From: Leadbettera azotonutricia ZAS-9
GTDB taxonomy: Bacteria; Spirochaetota; Spirochaetia; Treponematales; Breznakiellaceae
Assembly (NCBI RefSeq): GCF_000214355.1
Contig: NC_015577.1
Span: forward strand, 2,283,388 to 2,347,387
Direction of reading: 5' to 3'
DNA: 64,000 nucleotides
Part shown: in pieces, positions 8,803 through 17,102 of the stretch
Numbering within the stretch: position 1 is the stretch's first letter
Layout: every line of letters begins with the position of its first letter
Made by a program: the position numbers and the translations under genes
The notes under the pieces: generated by a model
The model's database searches: none
Seen by the model: only the letters and a program-made list of their open reading frames with translations
What the model was told of the DNA's origin: nothing

Positions 8803-9878
8803 ATGGGTAATTATCCAAAAACAATGAAGGCCCTGGTGGCGTATGGCAAAACCGACTACCGCTATGAGAGTGCATACCCGACGCCGGAGTGCGGGGATGA
8901 TGATATCATCATCAAGGTTGAGGGTTGCGGGATTTGCGCGGGGGATGTGAAATGCCAGCATGGGGCGGCTATGTTCTGGGGGATGAAATTCAGCCCTCGT
9001 GGGTTAAGCCGCCTTTCATCCCGGGGCACGAATTTTTGGGCCATGTGGTCGAAATGGGCAGGAATGTCAAAGGCTATGAAATCGGGGACAGGCTTACGGC
9101 CGATCAGATTGTGCCCTGCGGGGAGTGTCGGTTCTGCAAAAGCGGAAGGTACTGGATGTGTCAGCCCCATGGCATGCACGGGTTCCATGCGGAATTTAAC
9201 GGCGGTATGGCTGAATATGTGCGGTACACGAAAAACGCCATTGTCCACAAGGTGCCCAAGGATTTGCCCCTTGAGAAGGCCCTCCTGATTGAGCCCTATG
9301 GCTGTTCAAAGCATGCGGTGGACCGGGCCAATATCCAGTGTACCGATGTGGTCGTTATCTCCGGCGCGGGCACACTAGGGCTTGGCATGGTGACTTATGC
9401 GGCCCTCAAAAACGCGAAAGCCCTCGTTTCCCTTGATATGGCGGATGACCGCCTTGAAAAGGCAAAGGCCTTCGGAGCGACCCATGCATTCAACCCTTCC
9501 AAGGTCGATGTGAACGCGGAGATCATGAAAATGACAGACGGCTACGGCTGCGATATCTATATCGAAGCTACGGGCCATACTTCGAGCGTTATACAGGGGC
9601 TGGGCTTAATCAGAAAACTGGGCACCTTCGTGGAATTCAGCGTTTTCAGCGGCCCCACGAATGTGGACTGGTCAATAATCGGCGACAGGAAAGAGCTGGA
9701 CATTCTCGGTTCCCATTTAAGCCCCTATTGCTTCCCCTATGTCATCGATGGCATCAGCAAGGGGGCTCTGAAGACCGACGGACTCATAAGGACTACCTTC
9801 AAACTTGAAGAATGGGAAAAGGCCTATGACTATGCATCGGGCAAATACGGCGATTTAAAGGTCGCGTTCATTCCATAA
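8803..9878 (+). pseudogene. Erythritol/L-threitol-dehydrogenase-like zinc-dependent MDR enzyme, interrupted by a one-base frameshift
   Basis: The frame starting at ATG 8803 (ribosome site TGGAGG) reads as an MDR dehydrogenase up to CQHGAAMFWG. It then breaks in a run of five G (8978-8982); the rest (DEIQPSWVKPPFIPGHEF onward) continues in the -1 frame to 9878. One extra G would restore a normal protein of about 358 residues. Features: catalytic-zinc ligands in GCGICAGD and GHEF, structural-zinc cysteines in CGECRFCKSGRYWMC, and a Rossmann motif GAGTLGLG. The HGAA-FWGDE, QIVPCGEC and WSIIGD-KELD-LGSHLSPYC blocks resemble mycobacterial EltD as I recall it. It should oxidise erythritol or threitol to erythrulose. 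The break may be a sequencing error, a real mutation, or slippage. Confidence 0.8.
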
Positions 9879-9902
9879 GCGAGCAATTAAAGGGAGAAAA
9901 AC

Positions 9903-10898
9903 ATGCAGCGTATTTTAAACGATCCGGACAATGTTGTTGACGAAATGCTCAAAGGCTTTGTCAAAGTGCATAGCGATATTGTTGCCCCCACGGATAACCC
10001 CAGGGTTATAAAACGGGCTGTGATCCCGGCAGGAAAGGTCGGGGTGGCAACCGGCGGCGGCAGCGGCCATAAACCTGCCTTTATCGGCTACATCGGGGAA
10101 AATCTCTGCGATGCGGCTGCTGTGGGCGAGATATGCACTTCCCCGACAGCAGCGGCCTTTCTCGATGCCTTTAAGGCTGCGGATCAGGGGAAGGGGGTTG
10201 CCTGTTTGTACGGCAACTATTCCGGCGACAATATGAATGTCAAAATGGCCATCAAGATGGCAAAGAAGGAAGGGCTTGAAGTCAAGACCGTGGTTGCCAA
10301 TGACGATGTGGCTTCGGCCCCCAAAGACCAGGCAGAAAAACGCCGGGGCGTGGCCGGGGAGGTCCTGATGTGGAAAGCCGGGGGCGCCAAAGCTGCCGCC
10401 GGCGGGAGCCTTGACGAGGTGATTGCCGCCGCACAGAAGGCCATCGACCATACCCGGAGCGTCGGCATAGGCCTTACACCCTGTACCCTGCCGGCAGTAG
10501 GGCATCCCAATTTCGAGATCAAGCCCGGCACAATGGAAGTCGGCATAGGCCACCATGGCGAGCCGGGCATAGAGGTATGTCCTTTGGAATCCGCCGCCAA
10601 AATGGCAGAGCGTATGGTGAATGTGGTGCTGCCCGATTATCCCTTTGTTTCCGGAGATGAGGTGGTTGTACTGGTATCGGGCCTTGGGGCTACCCCGGTC
10701 ATGGAACTCTATGTTCTCTATGACGAGATAGAAAAGCTCATCAGCGGGAAGGGGATCAAAATTCACCGTGCCTATGTGGGCAATTACTTTACTTCCCTGG
10801 AAATGATGGGCGCAACCCTGACTGTCATGAAGCTGGACGATGAACTCAAAAAGCTGGTAGACATGCCCTGTTACAGCATGGGCATCAAGCAAAACTAG
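9903..10898 (+). CDS. Dihydroxyacetone/erythrulose kinase, DhaK-type subunit
   Basis: A 331-residue Dak1-domain protein. The glycine-rich GGGSGHKPAF (about 51-60) and the substrate-binding histidine in GHHGEPG (H218, which forms a hemiaminal with the keto group in DhaK proteins) are intact. DhaK binds the ketose; the next gene (DhaL type) supplies the nucleotide half. In context with an EltD-like dehydrogenase and an RpiB-type isomerase, the substrate is more likely erythrulose than dihydroxyacetone, by analogy with mycobacterial DerK/LerK. Those are fused proteins, whereas here the halves are separate. A ribosome site GGGAG precedes the ATG, 24 bases after the dehydrogenase stop. Confidence 0.9.
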   Translation: MQRILNDPDNVVDEMLKGFVKVHSDIVAPTDNPRVIKRAVIPAGKVGVATGGGSGHKPAFIGYIGENLCDAAAVGEICTSPTAAAFLDAFKAADQGKGVACLYGNYSGDNMNVKMAIKMAKKEGLEVKTVVANDDVASAPKDQAEKRRGVAGEVLMWKAGGAKAAAGGSLDEVIAAAQKAIDHTRSVGIGLTPCTLPAVGHPNFEIKPGTMEVGIGHHGEPGIEVCPLESAAKMAERMVNVVLPDYPFVSGDEVVVLVSGLGATPVMELYVLYDEIEKLISGKGIKIHRAYVGNYFTSLEMMGATLTVMKLDDELKKLVDMPCYSMGIKQN

Positions 10899-10907
10899 GG
10901 GGATGTT

Positions 10908-11552
10908 TTGAGGGGCATAAAAAACTCGGATGGAAAACCAATACTCTTGAAGATGGTTGCTGCAATACAGAAGAACAAGGATTATCTTGGAGAAGTGGAC
11001 GGCCTCATTGGGGACGGCGATCACGGCATGAACATGAACAAAGGATTCTCCATGTTCGCGGCGCAAATCGCGGATAAAGATATCGGTTTTGCCGATGGCC
11101 TTGACGAATTGGGGACCCTGCTGTTTTCCAAGATTGGCGGTTCCATGGGCCCCATCTACGGCGCTGTATTCACCGGCATGGCCGAAGCCGGGGAGGATCT
11201 TGAGGACATCGACGCCGTCGGCTTTGCAGCGATGATAGACGCAGGGTTGAATGGGCTGCGGGATATTGTCGAGGCCCAGGTGGGGGATAAAACCCTGATA
11301 GATACCCTGGCGCCTGCAAACGAAGCCCTGCAGCAGGCGGTCAAAGAAGGGAAAGATCTTGCAGAGGCGTTGAATGCGATGAAAGCCGCCGCAGAAAAAG
11401 GCAGGGATTCCACCAGGGATTTAGCTGCCAAGTTTGGGCGTTCCAGCCGTTTGGGCGAGAGATCCCGGGGCGTTTTGGATGCAGGGGCGGTCTCATGCTG
11501 CATCATTTTAGGTTCAATGGCTGATGGCATTCTGGAACAGGCAGGAGCATAA
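10908..11552 (+). CDS. Dihydroxyacetone/erythrulose kinase, DhaL-type subunit
   Basis: A 214-residue Dak2-domain protein that holds the nucleotide through Mg-binding aspartates in IGDGDHGMNM (about 37-46); SKIGGSMGPIYG and DAGAVSC further on are also typical. The start is a TTG at 10908 preceded by AGGGGG. The nearby ATG at 10903 runs into TGA after one codon, so it cannot be the start. It follows dhaK by nine bases and precedes the isomerase by two. No DhaM phosphoryl donor is encoded in the window, so whether this kinase uses ATP or a distant PTS component is open. Confidence 0.9.
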   Translation: MRGIKNSDGKPILLKMVAAIQKNKDYLGEVDGLIGDGDHGMNMNKGFSMFAAQIADKDIGFADGLDELGTLLFSKIGGSMGPIYGAVFTGMAEAGEDLEDIDAVGFAAMIDAGLNGLRDIVEAQVGDKTLIDTLAPANEALQQAVKEGKDLAEALNAMKAAAEKGRDSTRDLAAKFGRSSRLGERSRGVLDAGAVSCCIILGSMADGILEQAGA

Positions 11553-11554
11553 TA

Positions 11555-12013
11555 ATGAAGACAATAGCAATAGGCTGCGATAATGCGGCGGTGCCCATGA
11601 AGGCAATGCTGGTTAAATTTCTTGAATCCAAAGGGATACAGGTTGAAAACATGGGCTGCGACAGTGCCGATGATCCTGCCAATTACCCCAGTGTAGCCAA
11701 ACGGGTCTGCGAAAGCATTATTGCCAGCGGGTACGAAAAGCGGGGCATACTGGTGTGCGGCACCGGCATTGGCATGTGCATGACTGCCAACAAATTCAAA
11801 GGCATCAGGGCGGCGGTTTGCCATGACAATTTTTCAGCAGAGCGATCCATACTCAGCAACAACGCGAATGTGCTTTGCATGGGCGAACGGGTGATAGGCC
11901 ATGAGCTGGCGAAAAAAATAACCGGCGAATGGATAAGCCTGGAATTCAAGGATGGCCCCTCGACCCCAAAGGTGCAGGAGATAATCAATATCGAAGCAGC
12001 AAATATGAAATAG
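11555..12013 (+). CDS. RpiB/LacA/LacB-family sugar-phosphate isomerase (probable erythrulose-4-phosphate isomerase)
   Basis: A 152-residue aldose-ketose isomerase with the RpiB active-site segment GILVCGTGIGM (general-base cysteine C68) and the N-terminal IGCDNAA loop in place of the usual GCDH. Family members interconvert ribose-5-P/ribulose-5-P or related sugars. In mycobacterial tetritol pathways an RpiB relative (DerI) converts D-erythrulose-4-P to D-erythrose-4-P, and the neighbours here point the same way. The last gene of the catabolic block, it is followed by a terminator-like hairpin. Confidence 0.88.
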   Translation: MKTIAIGCDNAAVPMKAMLVKFLESKGIQVENMGCDSADDPANYPSVAKRVCESIIASGYEKRGILVCGTGIGMCMTANKFKGIRAAVCHDNFSAERSILSNNANVLCMGERVIGHELAKKITGEWISLEFKDGPSTPKVQEIINIEAANMK

Positions 12014-12025
12014 CCTCCTTTTTTT

Positions 12026-12052
12026 GGCAAAAGATAAAAATTTGCCTTTTTT
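12026..12052 (+). terminator. Probable intrinsic terminator after the isomerase gene
   Basis: GGCAAA (12026-12031) pairs with TTTGCC (12041-12046) across an A-rich loop and is followed by six T. The stem is short, so termination may be partial; a new promoter lies just downstream. Confidence 0.55.
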
Positions 12053-12054
12053 CC

Positions 12055-12083
12055 TTGTTTTCTTTCTCCAAATTCTTTATAGT
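12055..12083 (+). promoter_or_regulatory. Sigma70-type promoter of the second sugar ABC transporter
   Basis: TTGTTT (12055-12060) and TATAGT (12078-12083) are separated by exactly 17 bases. The -10 lies in a small palindrome, ATAGTATCACTAT, that could be an operator. The start codon of the binding protein follows at 12119 with an AATGGAGGAG ribosome site. Confidence 0.6.
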
Positions 12084-12118
12084 ATCACTATAACTTATCT
12101 CTAAATGGAGGAGAAAAA

Positions 12119-13369
12119 ATGAAGAAGACAATTTTAAGCATAAGCGCTATCGCGCTTATGGCAGCATTGGCATTGCCCTTGTTCGCCGCAGGCGGCAAGG
12201 ACGCCGGAGCTTCCGGCAAGACAGTGCTCACCATGGGTTCATGGCGGACCGACGATGTGTCCCAAATGAACAAACTTTTGGCTGAATATCAAAAGATAAA
12301 GCCCAATGTGGAAATCCAGTTCCGTCCCACCAACCCCCCGGATTACAATGCCACCCTGCGTTTGCAGCTTGACGGCGGCACTGGGCCGGATCTGATGTAT
12401 GCCCGTTCCTATGCCCCTGGGCAGGAACTCTTTAAGGCCGGCTATTTCGCGGACTGTACGGACATTCCCGGGGTAACCGCGAATTTTAGCGCTTCCAACC
12501 GGGCGCCCTGGCAGACACCCGACGGGAAAATGTTCGCTGTCCCTTTTGCTGCGGTATCCCATGCGGTGTACTACAATAAGACCATTTTCCAGAAGGAAGG
12601 ACTCAAGATTCCCCAGACCTGGGAAGAGTTCCTCTCCCTCAACGCAACCCTGTTATCCAAGGGCTATACACCCTTGGCAAACGGCGTGGCGGACGAATGG
12701 GACATCCTGGAATGCTTCTACCTGGGCCTGGTCCCCAACTATATTGGCGGCGCTTCCGAGCGGATCCAGTATGAATCAGGGGCAAAGAAGCTGAACGACG
12801 CCAACTTTGTCGCCTCCTTCCAGGCTTTGGCTGATGTAGCCAAGTACCTGCCCAAGGGCTTTGAGTCGGTTACCTATAACGATTCACAGGTCCTTTTCAA
12901 TACCCAACAGGCGATTATGTTCATGGACGGTTCCTGGACAGCCGGGGTCTATGCGGGCGCAAGCTTTGATTGGGGCCTCTTCGCCCTCCCCGCCCCCCAG
13001 GGCAAAAAAACTGCCATCACCTTCCATCCTGACATGGCAATTACCTATAATAAGGCAACCAAGCATCCCCAGGAATGCAAGGATTTCCTGGCATGGCTCG
13101 CCTCCAAAGAAGGGGCCACCACTGCCTCGGAGAACCTTCCCGTGGGCTACTTCCCCATGATCAGCTTCGCCATCCAATTGTCGGACCCCCATGCCAACGA
13201 ATTCCTGGCCCTGAATAACGGCAAGGAAACTGATGCCCGCTTTGTGTGGCCCAAATTCCTGGATCTCTACGCCCCCATGAATCAAGCGGTCATTCAGGTA
13301 CTCAAGGGGGAAATTACTCCCCGCCAGGCAGCGGACAAAATGGAAACTACCGCCGCCGCCCTTCGCTAA
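12119..13369 (+). CDS. Sugar ABC transporter substrate-binding protein (CUT1)
   Basis: A 416-residue secreted binding protein. The signal peptide ends ALPLFAAGGKD, with no lipobox cysteine; this FAAGGK end is frequent in treponemal binding proteins. The mature start VLTMGSWRTDDVSQMNKLL and later YARSYAPGQE fit the MalE/UgpB-like class. It heads an operon with two permeases and lies directly after the tetritol-catabolism genes, so the ligand may be a tetritol or a related polyol or glycoside, but the ligand cannot be read from sequence. It probably stays in the periplasm rather than being membrane anchored. Confidence 0.9.
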   Translation: MKKTILSISAIALMAALALPLFAAGGKDAGASGKTVLTMGSWRTDDVSQMNKLLAEYQKIKPNVEIQFRPTNPPDYNATLRLQLDGGTGPDLMYARSYAPGQELFKAGYFADCTDIPGVTANFSASNRAPWQTPDGKMFAVPFAAVSHAVYYNKTIFQKEGLKIPQTWEEFLSLNATLLSKGYTPLANGVADEWDILECFYLGLVPNYIGGASERIQYESGAKKLNDANFVASFQALADVAKYLPKGFESVTYNDSQVLFNTQQAIMFMDGSWTAGVYAGASFDWGLFALPAPQGKKTAITFHPDMAITYNKATKHPQECKDFLAWLASKEGATTASENLPVGYFPMISFAIQLSDPHANEFLALNNGKETDARFVWPKFLDLYAPMNQAVIQVLKGEITPRQAADKMETTAAALR

Positions 13370-13379
13370 AGGAGCAGAT

Positions 13380-14318
13380 ATGGCTTTAGAACACCGGATC
13401 GGATTAAACAGGAAGGGATCAAAAATCCCAACTGGGGCAACATGGATTCCCTATCTTGTTCCGGCCCTGGTGTTCTATATTCTGTTCATGGCCTGGCCTT
13501 TGTTGGATTCCCTGCGGCTCAGCCTCTATACAGGCTCCGCAGGGAACGGCCGCAGTTTCGTTGGTTTTGAAAATTTCAAGCGCCTTTTTACAGTGGAGCA
13601 ATTTTCCGAGCGATACTGGGGGGCTTTTGGCCATACCTTTTATTTCTTTTTTATTCACCTCTTGGTGCAGAACTGCCTGGGGATACTCTTTGCGACCCTG
13701 CTCACAAATAAAACCATGCAAGGCCGGGTATTTTACCAGACCGTGATTTTCATTCCGGTTACTATGGCCGTGCTCGTCACCGGCTATCTCTGGAAGCTCC
13801 TGCTCAATCCCGTATGGAGCGGCCCGTTCATGAAAAGCCTTGGCCTGGACTTCCTGGTCCGCCCCTGGCTGGGCGACCGGGCCACTGCCCTGACCAGCAT
13901 ATCCCTGGTGTCTTGCTGGCAATGGATGGGCATCCCTACCATGATGTTCGTGGCAGCTCTGCGGAATATCAGCAACGATCTGCTGGAAGCGGCCAATATT
14001 GAAGGCGCCAATCCAAGGCAGGTTTTCTGGCGCATCAAGCTGCCCCTGATCAAACCGGTAGTCGGGATGATCGCCATACTCACCTTCGTGAATAATTTTA
14101 ATGCCTTTGACGTGGTCTTCGCCATGGAAACTGCAAATGGCGCGCCTAATTATTCCACAGACCTCATAGGTACCCTCTTCTACAGGGTGGGCATTGCGGG
14201 CCAGCATCCTGTGGGCATTCCCGATTCGGGCCTTGGGGCTGCTATCGCAACCGTCACCTTTTTCGTGCTCTGCCTTGGGGTAATACCCACCCTGCGGGCA
14301 ACCCAGGGGAGGGAGTAA
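13380..14318 (+). CDS. Sugar ABC transporter permease (MalF/UgpA-like)
   Basis: A 312-residue CUT1 permease with six predicted spans (the first, YLVPALVFYILFMAWPL, at about residues 23-40) and the EAA loop LEAANIEGANPRQVFWRIKLP (about 202-222). A ribosome site AAAGGAG lies just before the ATG, ten bases after the binding-protein stop. It should pair with the next gene product and a remote ATPase. Confidence 0.92.
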   Translation: MALEHRIGLNRKGSKIPTGATWIPYLVPALVFYILFMAWPLLDSLRLSLYTGSAGNGRSFVGFENFKRLFTVEQFSERYWGAFGHTFYFFFIHLLVQNCLGILFATLLTNKTMQGRVFYQTVIFIPVTMAVLVTGYLWKLLLNPVWSGPFMKSLGLDFLVRPWLGDRATALTSISLVSCWQWMGIPTMMFVAALRNISNDLLEAANIEGANPRQVFWRIKLPLIKPVVGMIAILTFVNNFNAFDVVFAMETANGAPNYSTDLIGTLFYRVGIAGQHPVGIPDSGLGAAIATVTFFVLCLGVIPTLRATQGRE

Positions 14319-14319
14319 G

Positions 14320-15159
14320 ATGGCTCAAGGCTCAATCAAACGGCAAAACCGCAACATTGTTTCCCATATAATTCTGATCATCTATTCGTTGATAGTGATC
14401 TTCCCCCTTTGGGTGATGATAATCAATTCTTTTAAAGATCGGCTCTCTATTTACCAGAACCCCTTCATGCTCCCCAAAAAATGGAACATATCCAATTATG
14501 GCGATGTTTTGAGGGATGGGGATTTTCTGGTTTATTTCCGCAATAGTTTTGTAGTAGTAATACTGTCACTGGCCATTCTTTTGATTGTGGGCGCCCTGGC
14601 AAGCTATGCCCTGGCGAACTGGCGCGGCAAGTGGTCCCGGATCATTTACTTTTTCTGCATTGCCGGCATGATGCTGCCCATCAAGATCGCATCCATCAGG
14701 CTCCTTGAACTGGTCCGTATCCTGGGCCTTTTGAACACCATCTGGTCCCTCGTCCCCATATATGTCGCCATGGGAATCCCGATTGCCATTTTCATCCTCA
14801 CCGAATTCATACGCCAGGTTCCCTGGGAACTAACCGAAGCAGGCATCATCGACGGCGCAAGCCGCTTCCAGGTTTTCTCCCGGATTATCTCTCCCCTGCT
14901 CCGCCCTGCCCTGGCAACAGTGGCAATCTACAACCTGGTCCCCTTTTGGAACGACCTCTGGTTCCCCCTGATCTTCATCAGCGACGATCAGGCAAAAACA
15001 GTCCTGCTGGGGGTTACCCGCCTCTTTGGCCAATACCAGACCGACTGGTCAAAGGTGTTGGCAGTCCTCACCCTTTCCGCCATCCCGGTAATTGCCCTCT
15101 ATTTGGCGATGAGCAAACAGTTCATCCAGGGGCTTACTGCAGGCGCGGTCAAGGGATAG
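14320..15159 (+). CDS. Sugar ABC transporter permease (MalG/UgpE-like)
   Basis: A 279-residue CUT1 permease that starts one base after the preceding stop. Six spans are predicted; the EAA loop reads LTEAGIIDGASRFQVFSRIISP (about 170-190), and the C-terminus (SKQFIQGLTAGAVKG) is the normal one for the family. The operon ends here without an ATPase gene; as for the first transporter, a shared MsmX/UgpC-type ATPase is implied. Confidence 0.92.
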   Translation: MAQGSIKRQNRNIVSHIILIIYSLIVIFPLWVMIINSFKDRLSIYQNPFMLPKKWNISNYGDVLRDGDFLVYFRNSFVVVILSLAILLIVGALASYALANWRGKWSRIIYFFCIAGMMLPIKIASIRLLELVRILGLLNTIWSLVPIYVAMGIPIAIFILTEFIRQVPWELTEAGIIDGASRFQVFSRIISPLLRPALATVAIYNLVPFWNDLWFPLIFISDDQAKTVLLGVTRLFGQYQTDWSKVLAVLTLSAIPVIALYLAMSKQFIQGLTAGAVKG

Positions 15160-15217
15160 TCCTCAGACGATCTTAAGAAGAGAAATATACGGCAACGGCT
15201 TGAAACATCATGCACTT

Positions 15218-15290
15218 TGCCACCTCGGAGAATTGAACTCCAGACACGCAGATTTTCAGTCTGCTGCTCTACCAACTGAGCTAAGGTGGC
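15218..15290 (-). tRNA. tRNA-Phe (anticodon GAA)
   Basis: The minus strand folds as a full cloverleaf. The acceptor stem is GCCACCT/AGGTGGC, the D arm contains AGCTCAGTTGGTAGAGC, the anticodon stem is GCAGA/TCTGC with loop CTGAAAA (anticodon GAA), and the T loop is TTCAATT. The discriminator base is A, and CCA is not encoded. It stands alone between two plus-strand genes and has its own promoter. Confidence 0.95.
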
Positions 15291-15328
15291 GAAAAACTTA
15301 CTCAACCAACAACCCTGTGACCACGAAT

Positions 15329-15358
15329 AAATTACAACAAAAAACATCAAAATGTCAA
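15329..15358 (-). promoter_or_regulatory. Promoter of the tRNA-Phe gene
   Basis: On the minus strand a perfect TTGACA (15358-15353) is followed 18 bases later by TAATTT (15334-15329), placing transcription start about 30 bases before the mature tRNA 5' end. Confidence 0.65.
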
Positions 15359-15481
15359 GGGTTTTCCGTTATTTTGCCGTTATTTTTGCCGAGGGAAAGC
15401 TAAAAAAAAGTGCAGGTTAATACTGAAAAATTTGCATTTATGCGGTATAGTATAAGCAGATACTAACAACAGGAGCGCAAA

Positions 15482-16504
15482 ATGCACAAGAAAGGAAAGA
15501 TATTCATAATTGCGGTGTTTTTCACCCTATGTACCGCTCTTTCAACCTATTCACAAACCCAGTTGGCGGATTTGCAGAAGAGCGTGGAAGATTTTTCGGA
15601 TTCTATGGCTAAATCCCTGCCCTTCAATTCAACATTGGGGCTCAACTGGTCGGATGCCTATATAGGCAAGCTTTTTCCCAGCCTCCCACCCCATTTTGGG
15701 GTAGGCGGATCTTTTGGGTTTACCACCCTGGACATGCCTTCCCTTGAAAAAGTCGCAGGGCTTTTAGGCTACGATATCCCTTTCGGCACGAGCAGCATGC
15801 TCTTCCCTGCCTATGCGGCGGAAGCCAGGATTGGGGGGTTTTTCCTTCCCTTTGATATCGGGGTTAAATTCGGCATGCTCCCGAAGGTGGGCCTATGGGG
15901 CAGCTCGACCAAAATGGACTATCTCCTGACAGGGGCTGAATTCCGCTATGCAGTGCTGGACGGAAAGAGCAAAAAATTGCTGCCCAATATTTCCGTAGGT
16001 TTGGGATTCGATTACCTTAGAGGCGGTATTTCCTCGGAAGTGGGAAGCGATACTACCATTGAATTTGGAGGACACGGGCTGGTTCTGGAAAAGCCGGAAG
16101 TCAGCCTGCTCTGGGATACCTTGAACCTCGATTTCAAAGTGCAAATTTCCAAAAATATCCTTATCGTCACCCCCTACCTGGGATTCGGCGCCAGCTATGC
16201 CTGGTCCAAGGCAGGCTATCAGGTGGATACTAAAGCATCCTATTATGATCATATTGATGATCTAAGTACTCTTCAGCCTATTGATAAGGGCGCGGTTAAT
16301 GGCTTCCTTAATGCCAATGGCCTTGAGAGCATGGATTTCGACGGGGACACGATTTCTTCCATGATCAAAATCAAAGGGTTCAGCGCCAGGGTTTTCGGGG
16401 GTTTGTCTTTTGATCTTATGGTGCTCCATCTGGATTTTACAGGGATGTATAATTTCCTGGATTCCAACTGGGGCGCCAGCCTGGGGTTCAGGGTGCAGCT
16501 CTAA
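15482..16504 (+). CDS. Conserved treponemal hypothetical, putative outer-membrane beta-barrel protein
   Basis: I do not recognise a named family. The 340-residue product has a cleavable signal peptide (IIAVFFTLCTALSTYSQTQ) and then many short amphipathic, glycine- and aromatic-rich strands (for example GVGGSFGFTTL, AEARIGGFFLPFDIGVKFG, VFGGLSFDLMVLHLDFTG). It ends in a strand, WGASLGFRVQL, that resembles a terminal barrel strand although the last residue is leucine. This suggests an outer-membrane barrel. ATG 15482 has a CAGGAGCG ribosome site, and a likely promoter (CTGAAA, 17 bases, TATAGT) lies just upstream. It is probably monocistronic. Confidence 0.65.
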   Translation: MHKKGKIFIIAVFFTLCTALSTYSQTQLADLQKSVEDFSDSMAKSLPFNSTLGLNWSDAYIGKLFPSLPPHFGVGGSFGFTTLDMPSLEKVAGLLGYDIPFGTSSMLFPAYAAEARIGGFFLPFDIGVKFGMLPKVGLWGSSTKMDYLLTGAEFRYAVLDGKSKKLLPNISVGLGFDYLRGGISSEVGSDTTIEFGGHGLVLEKPEVSLLWDTLNLDFKVQISKNILIVTPYLGFGASYAWSKAGYQVDTKASYYDHIDDLSTLQPIDKGAVNGFLNANGLESMDFDGDTISSMIKIKGFSARVFGGLSFDLMVLHLDFTGMYNFLDSNWGASLGFRVQL

Positions 16505-16522
16505 GGCTGTTTGCCAGGGCTG

Positions 16523-17101
16523 TCATTCAAGGGGTTTCCTCTCAAGGAGGGCCATTGCCAGTTCCGCCTCTGATATGCTGATCCCAAGCTTGGAAGCTAT
16601 CAGGGGCGCCGAGAAGCCTGCTAGGGACAAATCCCGCACCTGCTCCCCGATGGGGCGGGGCTCAGCCTCTATCTGCTTCTCCGCCTGGGCAAAACGGGGT
16701 GGCTCGGCAGCGGGTAGCGGGATTGCCTCGGCTGCCGGGACAGTTTGAGGCGGCACAGGCAGATCTGAATCGGCCGCCTTCCCGTTCCTTTGCATTCTTA
16801 AGCCTAAAGCCTGGTAAGCCTTCCCGCTATTCTCGTGGCGATCCAGCTCGCGGGCATAGACTTTTAAGCGCCTGTCTGCATCGTCGAGCAGCGCCTGAAG
16901 GCTTTTTTCGCGGTCTTCCAGGAGGGTTATGTCCCGGTCAGTAATTTCATTTATCCGGAAGAGAATGCTGTCTACTTCATCCTGGATTTCGCCAAGAATA
17001 GAGTCGCGGCTGGTTCTGCGTTTGATGTAAAAATGGCAATAAAAAAAAGTGAAAACGCACAAAATGAGGCAGCAAATAGCTGCAAGGTAAGGCCACGGCA
17101 T
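16523..17101 (-). CDS. Membrane-anchored coiled-coil protein downstream of fapA (DUF6115-like)
   Basis: A 192-residue protein with one N-terminal transmembrane helix (about 4-22), a charged helical region likely to form a coiled coil (about 35-95), a proline/alanine-rich linker, and a C-terminal helical motif (LSLAGFSAPLIASKLGISISEAEL) that looks like a small helix-turn-helix. Its place at the end of the flagellar cluster, one base after the small acidic gene, suggests a role tied to flagellar gene expression or assembly, but this is inference. No function is claimed. Confidence 0.65.
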   Translation of the reverse strand: MPWPYLAAICCLILCVFTFFYCHFYIKRRTSRDSILGEIQDEVDSILFRINEITDRDITLLEDREKSLQALLDDADRRLKVYARELDRHENSGKAYQALGLRMQRNGKAADSDLPVPPQTVPAAEAIPLPAAEPPRFAQAEKQIEAEPRPIGEQVRDLSLAGFSAPLIASKLGISISEAELAMALLERKPLE

Positions 17102-17102
17102 A

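Noticed and set aside
9915..11066. Long minus-strand open frame (383 codons) opposite dhaK and dhaL
   Set aside because: It is the antisense of two well conserved genes; the composition is His- and Cys-rich and shows no family likeness.
12884..13285. Minus-strand open frame opposite the sugar-binding protein
   Set aside because: Antisense shadow of a certain gene.
15160..15290. tRNA-Phe as integration site of a mobile island
   Set aside because: No integrase, direct repeat of the tRNA end or composition change was seen near it.
15099..15350. Small protein on the minus strand across the tRNA-Phe gene
   Set aside because: The DNA is a clear tRNA with promoter; the frame is chance.
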